From Chloroflexota bacterium (GTDB lineage: Bacteria; Chloroflexota; Limnocylindria; Limnocylindrales; CSP1-4): DNA of 43,133 nucleotides. Shown piece by piece: positions 15,260-23,080 of this stretch. A model generated the notes under the pieces. It was given only the letters and a program-made list of their open reading frames with translations. It made no database searches and had not been told where the DNA came from. Location: the NCBI GenBank assembly GCA_016200675.1, contig JACQEH010000006.1, positions 1 to 43,133 on the forward strand, written 5' to 3'. The position numbers and the translations under genes are program-made. Position 1 is the stretch's first letter, and each line of letters begins with the position of its first letter.

Positions 15260-15988
15260 TCACGCCTGCCGATCGGGATGGAGGTCCTGCCAGGTGCGGG
15301 CGGTTGCCTCGAGCATCGCCCGCAGCATCGCCACGGGGTCGGCGGCCCTGAGGACGCCGCTCGACGAGCCGGTTCCGTCCAGGCCCAGCCGCATCACGGT
15401 CTCGACGTCGGCGGGGCCGTTCACGCCGGCCCCGCTCATCACGAGGATCCGGGGGTCGACACCCTTGACGGCCGCCACGGCCTCGGCCACGAACCCGGCC
15501 ATGACGCTGCCGACGGAGCGGCCGCTGGCGATGAGCTCCGGGGGCTCGGCCAGGACGATGTCCGGGCCGAGGCGGGCGAACGCCTCCGCCTCGGCGGGCG
15601 AGTCGGCAAAGACGAGGGTCGCCAGGCCGGCCGCCCGGGCCCGCTCAATGGACGCCTCGAGCTCGGCCGGCGACAGCCGCCGCTCGGAGTGGTTGAGGAG
15701 CGTGCCCACGGCTCCGGCCTCCCGGACCGCCTCGGCCAGCACCGCCCCGACGCCGCGCCCGGGCGGGAGGGCGTCGACATGCTGGGCGAAGACGAGGATT
15801 CGGCTCGTCGCCGCGGCCACGGCGGGGATGTCCACGGCCTGGGGATCGAAGACGATCGAGACGTCGAGCTCCACGGCCAGCCGGTCAGCGGCCACGGCGA
15901 GGCGGACCGCGGCGGCCCCCCAGGCGTAGCCCTTCAGGCCGACCTCGAAGACGGGCGGCCGGATTCGGGGCCTGGGCTCGGCGCTCAG
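15260..15988 (-). CDS. Archaeal-type triosephosphate-isomerase-like sugar phosphate isomerase
   Basis: About 242 residues, resembling the short archaeal-type TIM family. Visible active-site elements are K19 in VGLKGY, H100 in LLNHSERRLS and E148 in AEPPELI, followed by a phosphate-binding SGAGVNGPADVE block near 185. The start is unusual: no ATG, GTG or TTG occurs in the expected place. The first usable codon is CTG at 15988, which overlaps the stop of the upstream isomerase gene (CTGA). It is in a sugar operon beside an isomerase, kinase and aldolase. It may therefore act on a tetrulose or triose phosphate from that pathway rather than serve glycolysis. EryH/TpiA2 of erythritol catabolism is an established precedent for a TIM homologue with such a role. 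The substrate is inferred. Confidence 0.8.
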   Translation of the reverse strand: MSAEPRPRIRPPVFEVGLKGYAWGAAAVRLAVAADRLAVELDVSIVFDPQAVDIPAVAAATSRILVFAQHVDALPPGRGVGAVLAEAVREAGAVGTLLNHSERRLSPAELEASIERARAAGLATLVFADSPAEAEAFARLGPDIVLAEPPELIASGRSVGSVMAGFVAEAVAAVKGVDPRILVMSGAGVNGPADVETVMRLGLDGTGSSSGVLRAADPVAMLRAMLEATARTWQDLHPDRQA

Positions 15989-17022
15989 ACGACCACCGCC
16001 TCGATCCCCAGCATCGCGGCCAGGTGCAGGAGCTGGGCGGTCCACCGACCCCGGGCGGCGCCCATGTGGTGGGTGGCGCCGGCCCGGAGCCAGGCGTCGC
16101 ACCAGTCGGCGATCTTCAGCGTGTCGTGGCGGAAGAGGGTCTGGGGCGCCGAGATCGCACGCGGCGGGAAGGGCAGCAGCTCGCCCTCGCTGATGACGAA
16201 GCGCCAGCGATTGCCGCCCACGGTCACGAGGGCCAGGTTGGTGATGGGTCCCGGCTCGTAGGCGAACTCGAAGCCGGCGCCGAAGCCGTGGACGCCCTTG
16301 TAGTAGATGGAGTGCTTGACCTTGACCGCACCCGGGGTCCCCATCGCCGGGTTGCCGTGGCCGTCGTGGGAGAACATCACCGCGTTCGTGTCGTAGTCGA
16401 CGACGTAGTTCTCGAGGGTCGTGGCCTGGCCGGCAAGCTCCTGCATGACCAGCTGTGCCACCGCGGTGTTCACGTCGCCCTCGGGCGAGGCCGGGATCCC
16501 GATCTCGCACAGGCGCCCGGTCCCGTAGCTGGGGATGATCCCGACCCGCGGATCCGTGAGCCAGACCTGGTCGAAGGCCGTGAACGCGTCGAACCGATGC
16601 TCCCGGACCACGGCCTCGAGGGCGAGGGCAAGGCGGCACGACCGCTCGAAGAGGGCGGGCTCCATCTCGACCGCATAGCGTGCCCGTTCGGCGGCCATGA
16701 GCCGGTCGACATCGGCCTGCGGGGTCTCGCCCATGCGGACGGCGACCTTCTCCGGCTCGAGGGGCCACGTCACCGGGCCGATGGACTCGCGCATCGAGAG
16801 GCCGTCGAACATGAGGTCCGTCATGCCCTCGAAGTGGTGGCCGACGAGGGCCACGCGGGCCTCCCGGAGCCGCCGCCGGACGGCCGCGGCCTGGATCACC
16901 TCGCGGACGCGGCGGCGTCCATCGGGGTCGTCGAAGGTGGAGGTCACGATCGCGAACTGGCGGCCCGTCCGGATGAGGACCGCGGTCAGCTCCGGCATGC
17001 CGGCCATGCCGGAGTTGAGCAT
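15985..17022 (-). CDS. L-fucose/L-arabinose isomerase family protein (main reading frame, N-terminus frameshifted)
   Basis: The intact frame encodes 345 residues with features of the FucI/AraA family. These include 'DVVMLNSGMAGMPEL' at the frame's start, FTAFDQVWLTDPRVG, an EGDVNTAV block near 190 and a C-terminal ATHHMGAARG, where a metal-binding His would be expected. Family members interconvert aldoses and ketoses using a divalent metal. The first ATG at 17022 is internal to the family. The missing N-terminus (KIGVLVMALLEDDYNKTAHM) is encoded directly upstream in another frame, so one base appears inserted, or several are missing, near 17045-17055. Downstream it overlaps the TIM-like gene, and upstream is a sugar kinase. 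The exact sugar is unknown; the kinase/aldolase context suggests a deoxy-hexose, pentose or tetrose. Confidence 0.78.
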   Translation of the reverse strand: MLNSGMAGMPELTAVLIRTGRQFAIVTSTFDDPDGRRRVREVIQAAAVRRRLREARVALVGHHFEGMTDLMFDGLSMRESIGPVTWPLEPEKVAVRMGETPQADVDRLMAAERARYAVEMEPALFERSCRLALALEAVVREHRFDAFTAFDQVWLTDPRVGIIPSYGTGRLCEIGIPASPEGDVNTAVAQLVMQELAGQATTLENYVVDYDTNAVMFSHDGHGNPAMGTPGAVKVKHSIYYKGVHGFGAGFEFAYEPGPITNLALVTVGGNRWRFVISEGELLPFPPRAISAPQTLFRHDTLKIADWCDAWLRAGATHHMGAARGRWTAQLLHLAAMLGIEAVVV

Positions 17023-17044
17023 GACGACATCGAAGCCGTCGTCC

Positions 17045-17155
17045 TCACCGAGGCGCCGCGGCGGCCGTCGCGGCCGGGCGCATGTGGGCGGTCTTGTTGT
17101 AGTCGTCCTCCAGCAGCGCCATCACCAGGACGCCGATCTTCGCCGTCGTTGTCAC
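17045..17155 (-). pseudogene. Detached N-terminal fragment of the fucose/arabinose isomerase-family gene
   Basis: A GTG at 17155, preceded by GGAGAG at good distance, starts 36 codons (TTTAKIGVLVMALLEDDYNK and so on) that end at TGA 17045-17047. The fragment reads as the natural start of the following isomerase gene. Removing one C from the GCGGCGCCTCGG stretch would join the frames through AALGEDDGFDVVMLN. It is therefore a frameshift remnant, or a sequencing or assembly error, rather than a separate peptide gene. Confidence 0.7.
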
Positions 17156-17207
17156 CTGCCGCTCTCCCTTGCTCCGTTCGCTGGTGTGCCTCGGTTGGTG
17201 TGCTCCG

Positions 17208-18731
17208 TCATCCCGGCCCCGCGGCCCGTTCGAACTCGGGGCGGAGTGCCTCGAACAGGCGGACGTAGCGGTGGTACGCGTCGTCGTAGGCCGGCCCGTT
17301 CGCGGGCCCGGGCTCGAATCGGTCACGGGTGGACACGAGCGCGGCTTCGGCTTCGGCCAGGTCTCGAAACGCACCAACGGCCACGCCCGCCAGCATGGCA
17401 TCGCCGCGGACCGCCGCGTCCTCGCCCTCGAGGGTCACGATCGGCAGGCCGCATACGTCCGCCTTGACCTGGTTCCACAGCCGGCTCCGCGCGCCGCCAC
17501 CATTGGAGCGGATCTCGGTCGCGGTCGCGCCAGCTTGGGCCAGGAGCTCGACGTTGCGACGGAGCATGAAGGCCACCGCTTCCAGGATCGCCAGGGCGAA
17601 GTGCCCGCGGGTGTGGGCGAGGGTGAAGCCCGCGAACACGCCGCGGGCGGCCGGCACGTACTCGGGACTGAAGGCACCGGCGAGGTGCGGCAGCATCGTC
17701 AGGCCCTCGCAGCCCGGCGGCACCGCCGCCGCGAACGCGGTGAGTCCCTCGTAGCTGCCGGATCCCCCCGGCCCGTGCGATTCGCCGGACCCGAGTTGGT
17801 CCCGGAACCAGGTGAGAGCCATCCCGCCGGTCGGACAGACCGGGCAATAAAGATAGGTGCCCGGGGCGGAGTGGACGTAGACCGGCGTCCGCCGCGTGGG
17901 ATCGCCGCCGTGGTGGTCGACGGCCGCCTGGATCGTGAGCGCTCCGCCGGTGCTCTCGGAGATCATCCCGCCGGCGATGTTGCCCACGCCCACCGCGCCG
18001 GCGCCCTGGTCCATGCCTCCCGCGACCACCGGCAGCCCGGCGCGGAGCCCGAGGGCCTCGGCCGCGTCGGCCTGGAGCGTGCCCACGATCGTGCCGGGCG
18101 CGGCGAGCTCGGGCAGCCGCTCCGGCCCCACGCCGACCGCCTCGAGCATCGGCGCCCACCAATCCCCCGAGCGGATGTCGAGGAGCATGGTCGTGCACTG
18201 GATCGAGCCGTCGGTCACGAAGCGGCCGGTCAGCCGGCGCAGCACGAAGTCCTCGGCCAGCACGAACCGGTGGGCGCTTCGGAACAGGTCCGGCTCGTGG
18301 CGTCGCCACCAGAGGAGCTTCGGGGCCGTCCACGTCGGGTTGACGTCGGGCACGCCGGTCCGGTCGTAGACGTCGGTGGTGCCGAACCGTTCCGCCAGCT
18401 CGCGGGCCTCGGCGGCAGCCCGGTTGTCGAGCCAGACGAGGGCCGGTGCGAGCGCCCGTCCCCGACCGTCGACGGCGGCGACGGTCTCACCCTGGCTGGA
18501 GACGCCGATCGCCGCGATCGCCGCTCGTTCGACGCCGGCTGTCGAGAGCAGCTCGCGGACGGCCGACAGCGCCGCGGTCCACCACGTCTCGGGGTCGATC
18601 TCGACGCGGTCGGGCACGGGATGGACCAGCCGGTACTCCCGCCCGGCCCCGGCGATCCGGCTGCCCGCGGCGTCGTAGAGGCCGGCCTTGACCGACGTCG
18701 TGCCGATGTCGAGGCCGAGGAGGAGCGTCAT
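17208..18731 (-). CDS. FGGY-family carbohydrate kinase (xylulokinase/fuculokinase-like)
   Basis: A 507-residue kinase of normal FGGY length. The N-terminal ATP-phosphate motif is LLLGLDIGTTSVKAGLYD (3-20). A GVSSQGETVAAVD segment (77-89) and a GGMDQGAGAVGVG segment (238-250), with D241 as the likely catalytic base, mark the sugar-binding cleft. RSNGGGARSRLWNQVKADV in the second half is the adenosine-binding block. The start is the ATG directly before LLLGLDIGTT; longer frames are not family-like. The gene is 13 bases after the aldolase gene and 52 bases before the isomerase fragment, so all are probably one transcript. It should phosphorylate the ketose made by the isomerase. Xylulose, fuculose, rhamnulose or ribulose kinases all share this fold, so the substrate is open. 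Confidence 0.9.
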   Translation of the reverse strand: MTLLLGLDIGTTSVKAGLYDAAGSRIAGAGREYRLVHPVPDRVEIDPETWWTAALSAVRELLSTAGVERAAIAAIGVSSQGETVAAVDGRGRALAPALVWLDNRAAAEARELAERFGTTDVYDRTGVPDVNPTWTAPKLLWWRRHEPDLFRSAHRFVLAEDFVLRRLTGRFVTDGSIQCTTMLLDIRSGDWWAPMLEAVGVGPERLPELAAPGTIVGTLQADAAEALGLRAGLPVVAGGMDQGAGAVGVGNIAGGMISESTGGALTIQAAVDHHGGDPTRRTPVYVHSAPGTYLYCPVCPTGGMALTWFRDQLGSGESHGPGGSGSYEGLTAFAAAVPPGCEGLTMLPHLAGAFSPEYVPAARGVFAGFTLAHTRGHFALAILEAVAFMLRRNVELLAQAGATATEIRSNGGGARSRLWNQVKADVCGLPIVTLEGEDAAVRGDAMLAGVAVGAFRDLAEAEAALVSTRDRFEPGPANGPAYDDAYHRYVRLFEALRPEFERAAGPG

Positions 18732-18744
18732 GGCGCCGCCGGCG

Positions 18745-19560
18745 CTACGCGAGCCCGTGCGTGGCGGCCGCGGCCGCCGGATCGGCGCCTCGCTTGACGA
18801 CGTCCTGGAGGGCGGCCATGAAGCGCACCGGGTCCACCGCCCCGACGAGATTGCGGCCGAACACGACGCCGCGCGCGCCATCCCGGATGGCCGTCGCCGC
18901 GAGCTCGAGGGCATCGACCTCGTGCGGCAGCTTCTTCGCCCCCAGGGCGAGGACGGGCACGGGCGTGGAGCGAACGATCTCGGCGAAGCGTTCGCCCGTG
19001 TGGAACGTCTTGACGAGGTCGACGCCGAGCTCCGCGACGATCCGACAGCCGATCGAGATCACCTCGTGGCGCTCCTCGGGCGAGACGTCCTCGTGGCCGG
19101 CCGGGTAGACCTCGCCGACGATCGGGACGCCGGCTGATCGCGCCTCGTCCACGCAGCGAGCGACCATGGCCACGTTCTCGGCGTCCACGGCCTCCGAGCC
19201 GGTCTTGATGGACATCCCGACGAGGACGATGTCGGCCCCGAGAGTGATGGCGCCCGCCGCCGAGATCATGGGCACGCTCCGGCTCTCGCGATAGCCCCAC
19301 TGGGTGGCGTACTGGGTGCCCCAGTTGAGGCGGACGAGCATCGCCGGAGCGCCGCGGCGACTGAACGCCGACGCGAGGTGGGGTGCCATGCCGGGGCTGA
19401 GGAGGATCGCGTCGGCGCCGGTCAACAGGCCGATGACCGAGGAGAGGTCCTCGAAGCCGGGCCGTGGGCCGTTGTAGAGACCGTGGTCGATGGCGGCCAC
19501 GACCGCATTCGAGCCGCCGTCGAAGAGTCGTGCCAACCGGATCTGGCCGCCGGAACCCAC
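18745..19560 (-). CDS. Class I aldolase of the DeoC/FbaB/LsrF type
   Basis: About 271 residues forming a (beta/alpha)8 aldolase of the DeoC/FbaB/LsrF superfamily. 'AIDHGLYNGPRPG' near residue 24 is characteristic. K184 in VDLVKTFHTG is placed as the Schiff-base lysine, and GAKKL and GVVFGRN form the phosphate-binding end. Start choice: GTG at 19560 has GGAGG seven bases upstream. However, an ATG at 19643 opens MSINPNTFPASPAG and would continue into the aldolase frame if one G were added to the GTGGGTT run. A 5' frameshift with about 28 extra residues is therefore possible. It heads the leftward operon and should cleave the ketose phosphate made by the kinase into two short fragments. Confidence 0.85.
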   Translation of the reverse strand: MGSGGQIRLARLFDGGSNAVVAAIDHGLYNGPRPGFEDLSSVIGLLTGADAILLSPGMAPHLASAFSRRGAPAMLVRLNWGTQYATQWGYRESRSVPMISAAGAITLGADIVLVGMSIKTGSEAVDAENVAMVARCVDEARSAGVPIVGEVYPAGHEDVSPEERHEVISIGCRIVAELGVDLVKTFHTGERFAEIVRSTPVPVLALGAKKLPHEVDALELAATAIRDGARGVVFGRNLVGAVDPVRFMAALQDVVKRGADPAAAAATHGLA

Positions 19561-19643
19561 GGGATCGCCTCCAGGTCGATGGCCCCGCGGCGGTCCGATG
19601 GGCCGGCCGGCGACGCCGGGAAGGTGTTCGGATTGATGCTCAT

Positions 19644-19671
19644 ATGCTATGCGGAACGTGCCGAGTGTCAA
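19644..19671 (-). promoter_or_regulatory. Candidate promoter of the leftward sugar-catabolic operon
   Basis: On the minus strand TTGACA (19666-19671) and TAGCAT (19644-19649) are separated by 16 bases. The -35 matches the sigma-70 consensus fully and the -10 matches 4 of 6. Transcription would start around 19637, downstream of the ATG at 19643, which favours the GTG start of the aldolase. The region is visibly richer in A and T than its surroundings. Confidence 0.55.
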
Positions 19672-19684
19672 GGCACACGCGTTT

Positions 19685-19700
19685 GTATCGACCTCGATAC
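19685..19700. promoter_or_regulatory. Candidate operator palindrome (DeoR-family repressor site)
   Basis: GTATCGACCTCGATAC is a perfect inverted repeat with 7-base arms and a 2-base centre. It lies in the divergent control region, just upstream of the leftward -35 box and about 45 bases before the rightward -35 candidate. A DeoR-type repressor gene is in the rightward operon, so this is a natural candidate for its binding site. Binding itself is inferred. Confidence 0.55.
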
Positions 19701-19744
19701 TGCATGTTTCGCGCATGAGCCACCACATTCGTGCAGGAACCATC

Positions 19745-19774
19745 TTGCGATCGGTCGTCGAATCGGCGTACGAT
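19745..19774 (+). promoter_or_regulatory. Candidate promoter of the rightward sugar-uptake operon
   Basis: TTGCGA (19745-19750) and TACGAT (19769-19774) are spaced by 18 bases, each matching 4 of 6 consensus positions. This would give a leader of about 130 bases before the sugar-binding protein gene. The elements are weak, and other starts in this region are possible. Confidence 0.35.
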
Positions 19775-19911
19775 CCTGCAGATGCCGCTCCCCGTGGGGG
19801 CGGCGTGCTGGCGACCCGCTCGCGGGTCCGCTCGAGTGCAGCGCCCAAGGCCGGACGCTCGGGCGCCAGGAGGCCCGCGGCAGGATGCACGCCGGAAAGG
19901 AGACAGGGACT

Positions 19912-21261
19912 TTGAACCGAAAGTTGCTTGCGTTCGCAGCGACCCTGGCGATCGTGGGGGCTGCCTGCGGCAGCGCGTCGTCGCCGTCACCGGCCGCCAC
20001 GGCCGCCGGTTCGCAGCCCGTGACGAGCGCCAGTCCCACCACGGCCGCGCCCGTGACGCTGACCCTCTGGCACAACTACGGGACCGAGGCCAACGCCAAG
20101 GTCACCGACGCGTTGGTCAAGGCCTACACGACCGCGAACCCCAACGTCACGATCAACGTCGTCAGCCAGCCGGCCGACAACTACTTCGCGCTCCTCAAGA
20201 CGGCGGCGATCGCGGGCTCGGGCCCGGACCTGATGACGATGTGGACGGGCCTCTTCGCCCTCCAGAACCAGGGCTACCTGGAGCCGCTCAACTCCTATAT
20301 CCCGACCGCCACGCTCAAGAAGTTCACCGGCATCGACTGGTGCTCGAAGGGCCTGTCGCTCGACCAGGGCGCCATCTGCGTGACGCTCGACATGCAGCAC
20401 TACAACGGCTTCTACAACAAGGACCTCTTCGCCCAGGCCGGGATCACGACGTTCCCGACGAACTGGGACGAGTTCATGGCGGCCAGCGCGAAGCTCAAGG
20501 CCAAGGGCATCCTGCCGCTGGCCTACGGCACGGGCGGCCAGGCGCTCAACGCCGGCTTCTACCCCTACTACGACCTCAGCTACCTGATGATGTACCTGCC
20601 GGTCGCAGACTGGCAGAAGCTCTACAGCGGCAAGCTGCCCTGGACGGATCCGGCGATCGTGGCCCAGCTGAAGAAGTGGGGCTCCCTCAAGACGCAGGGG
20701 TACACCAACTCGGACGTCCTGACCAACACAGATTCGGTCGCCCAGTTCGAGGCCGGCAAGGCCGCCATGACCCTCGAGGGCTCGTGGGACTTCAAGGAAT
20801 TCCACGACAAGATGGGCGACAAGGTGGGCGTCTTCGTCCCGCCCTTCACCGACACCCAGGCCAAGGGCGTCGTCGAGTTCCCCGGCGACGGCTTCGGCGT
20901 GACGAGCTACTCCAAGCACAAGGCGGACGCCGCCGCGTTCCTGGCCTGGCTCGTGACCCCCGACGCCCAGAAGATCATCGCCGACGGCGGCCTGATCCCG
21001 GTCGTCGCCGGGCAGGCGGCGTCCGAGCCACTCGCCAACGCGATGCTCGACTTCGCGGCCAAGCAGGGCTACACCCGCTACCCGATGATCGACAACGTCC
21101 TCCAGCCCGAGGTCACCGACGTGGCGACCAAGGTCCTCAACGCCATCCTCGCCGGGACGATGAGCGCCGAGGATGCGACCAAGGCCATGGCCAACGCGCT
21201 GAGCCAGTTGCCCGCCGATCGGCGCGGCGACACGTACACGGCACCTGCCGCGGGCGGGTGA
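19912..21261 (+). CDS. ABC sugar transporter substrate-binding lipoprotein
   Basis: A 449-residue extracellular solute-binding protein (maltose/multiple-sugar type). The TTG start has AAAGGAG nine bases upstream and gives a clean lipoprotein signal, NRKLLAFAATLAIVGAAC, with the acylated Cys at 19. An in-frame ATG at 19885 with AGGAGG further upstream is the alternative. A Ser/Ala/Thr-rich tether follows, then the mature fold begins with VTLTLWHNYGTEANAKVTDA. Later blocks include GSGPDLMTMWTGLFALQNQG and the FEAGKAAMTLEGSWDFKEF segment typical of this family. It captures sugar outside the membrane and hands it to the two permeases encoded next. No ATP-binding subunit gene is in the cluster, so a shared MsmK-like ATPase encoded elsewhere is likely. 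Confidence 0.92.
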   Translation: MNRKLLAFAATLAIVGAACGSASSPSPAATAAGSQPVTSASPTTAAPVTLTLWHNYGTEANAKVTDALVKAYTTANPNVTINVVSQPADNYFALLKTAAIAGSGPDLMTMWTGLFALQNQGYLEPLNSYIPTATLKKFTGIDWCSKGLSLDQGAICVTLDMQHYNGFYNKDLFAQAGITTFPTNWDEFMAASAKLKAKGILPLAYGTGGQALNAGFYPYYDLSYLMMYLPVADWQKLYSGKLPWTDPAIVAQLKKWGSLKTQGYTNSDVLTNTDSVAQFEAGKAAMTLEGSWDFKEFHDKMGDKVGVFVPPFTDTQAKGVVEFPGDGFGVTSYSKHKADAAAFLAWLVTPDAQKIIADGGLIPVVAGQAASEPLANAMLDFAAKQGYTRYPMIDNVLQPEVTDVATKVLNAILAGTMSAEDATKAMANALSQLPADRRGDTYTAPAAGG

Positions 21262-21313
21262 TCGACTTCGGTCGGCGGCGGACCACGTCCGCCGCCGACA
21301 TCCGGGCGACCTC

Positions 21314-22252
21314 ATGACCACCTCGTCGCCGCTTGCCGGCGCCCCGGCAACCGCGCTGCCGGGGCGATCACGGCCGCGCCCGGGCCGGCTCCGGGCCGGG
21401 CAGCGGCGGGCGGGCCTTGCCTTCGCCCTGCCCGTGATCGTCCTCGAAGTGCTCTTCCTCCTGATCCCGATCGCCCAGGCGGCCTACTTCAGCTTCACCC
21501 GCTGGGACGGCATCACTGCCAGCTGGATCGGGCCGGCCAACTACCAGCGCCTCTTCGGCGACCCGACCTTCTGGCGGGTCATGGCCAACAACCTCCTCCT
21601 CCTGGCCTCCGTGCCGCTGGCGATCCTGATCCCGCTCCTGGTCGCCTACCTCCTCAACGAGCACGTCCCGGGCTGGCGCTTCTTCCGGTCCGCCTACTTC
21701 CTGCCGACCGCCATCTCGTGGGTCGTCATCGGCATGGTCGCCCTTCGCGTCTTCGCCCGCGAGGGCCTCCTCAACCACCTGCTCGACGCGGTCGGGCTGG
21801 GGTTCATCCATACGGACATGCTGGCCGGAGAGCTGTCGGCGATGGAAGCCGTGGCCATCACCTTCATCTGGTCCGTCTTCGGCACCAACACGATCATCTT
21901 CATCACCGGCATGGCGACCCTCGACCGGGAGGTCTACGAGGCCGCCCGCGTCGATGGCGCGGGGGCCTTCACGACGTTCGTGAAGATCACCATCCCGATG
22001 CTGATGCGCTTCATCCAGTTCGCCTTCATCCTGACCCTCATCACGGCCTTCACGGCCCTCTTCAGCCTGATCTTCGTGATGACCGGGGGCGGGCCCGGGT
22101 ACGGCACGACGACCCTCGAGTTCTACGTCTACCAGCAGGGCTTCCAGGTCGGCGTGTTCGGCTATGCGGCGGCGATCGGGATCGTCCTCTTTGCGATCGT
22201 CTTCGCCATCAGCCTCGCCCAGCTGCGGATCTTCCGCAGCCGGCTCGACTAG
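21314..22252 (+). CDS. ABC sugar transporter permease (MalF/UgpA type)
   Basis: A 312-residue membrane protein with about six hydrophobic segments, the first around 38-60 (LAFALPVIVLEVLFLLIPIA). Near residue 212 is the EAA loop that contacts the ATPase, EAARVDGAGAFTTFVKITIP, diagnostic for binding-protein-dependent permeases. It is 52 bases after the binding protein gene and 9 bases before the second permease gene. Together they form the membrane channel of a type I sugar importer in the cytoplasmic membrane. Confidence 0.93.
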   Translation: MTTSSPLAGAPATALPGRSRPRPGRLRAGQRRAGLAFALPVIVLEVLFLLIPIAQAAYFSFTRWDGITASWIGPANYQRLFGDPTFWRVMANNLLLLASVPLAILIPLLVAYLLNEHVPGWRFFRSAYFLPTAISWVVIGMVALRVFAREGLLNHLLDAVGLGFIHTDMLAGELSAMEAVAITFIWSVFGTNTIIFITGMATLDREVYEAARVDGAGAFTTFVKITIPMLMRFIQFAFILTLITAFTALFSLIFVMTGGGPGYGTTTLEFYVYQQGFQVGVFGYAAAIGIVLFAIVFAISLAQLRIFRSRLD

Positions 22253-22261
22253 GGCCGGGCG

Positions 22262-23080
22262 ATGGGCATCGCCCGGCGACGGGTCGGCCGCGGCCTCATC
22301 TTCCTGGTCCTATGCCTGGTCGTCGTGATCATGCTGTTCCCGTTCCTGTTCATGGTCCTCACGGCCTTCCGGTCCCGGGACCAGTACCTGACCGGACAGG
22401 GCTTCTCGCTCGACAGCTGGCGCGAGCTGTTCAAGTTCCTGCCGGTCGTGCAGGAGCTGATCAACTCCGCGGTCGTGACCGGCGGTGCGGTCCTCCTGAT
22501 CATCGCCGTCAGCACCACCGGGGGGTTCGCCTTCGCGAAGCTCGGCTTCCGCGGCTCCGGCTTCGTCTTCCTCGGGATCCTGGCCGGAATGATGATCCCG
22601 ATGCAGTCGATCATCATCCCCGAGTTCGTGAACATCGCCCGGGTCCTCCACCTCAACAACCAGTACCTCGGGGCGATCCTCGTCTACGCCGCGCTCGGGG
22701 CACCGTTCGCGACCTACCTCATGACGACCTACTACCGGGGCGTCCCAACGGAGCTCGTGGAGGCCTCGGTGATGGACGGGGCGTCCTACTGGCAGGTCTT
22801 CCGGAAGGTGATGCTGCCCCTCAGCATCCCGGCCATCACGACGGTCGCGGTGCTCCAGTTCATCCAGGTCTGGGACGATCTGCTGGTGGGCCTCCTCTTC
22901 CTCAACGAGCCGCACGTCCGGACGATCACCGTGGGGCTGGCCGTGATCCAGACCGGCCGCGTGGTCAACGTCCCGGCGCTCATGGCCGGTTCCCTGCTGT
23001 CCGCACTGCCGGCGATCCTCGTCTACCTGATCTTCCAGCGGAACCTCATCCAGGGGCTGACGATGGGCGTCAACAAGTGA
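22262..23080 (+). CDS. ABC sugar transporter permease (MalG/UgpE type)
   Basis: A 272-residue membrane protein with about six hydrophobic segments; the first is LIFLVLCLVVVIMLFPFLFM. The EAA loop is EASVMDGASYWQVFRKVMLP near residue 165. It is the usual second permease of a CUT1-type sugar importer. Its stop overlaps the GTG of the repressor gene (GTGA), so the two are translationally coupled. Confidence 0.93.
   Translation: MGIARRRVGRGLIFLVLCLVVVIMLFPFLFMVLTAFRSRDQYLTGQGFSLDSWRELFKFLPVVQELINSAVVTGGAVLLIIAVSTTGGFAFAKLGFRGSGFVFLGILAGMMIPMQSIIIPEFVNIARVLHLNNQYLGAILVYAALGAPFATYLMTTYYRGVPTELVEASVMDGASYWQVFRKVMLPLSIPAITTVAVLQFIQVWDDLLVGLLFLNEPHVRTITVGLAVIQTGRVVNVPALMAGSLLSALPAILVYLIFQRNLIQGLTMGVNK

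Noticed and set aside
19422-19643. Separate 73-residue leader peptide starting MSINPNTFPAS
   Set aside because: Only its first part looks protein-like and it joins the aldolase after one inserted base; it is more likely a frameshifted N-terminus or non-coding than its own gene.
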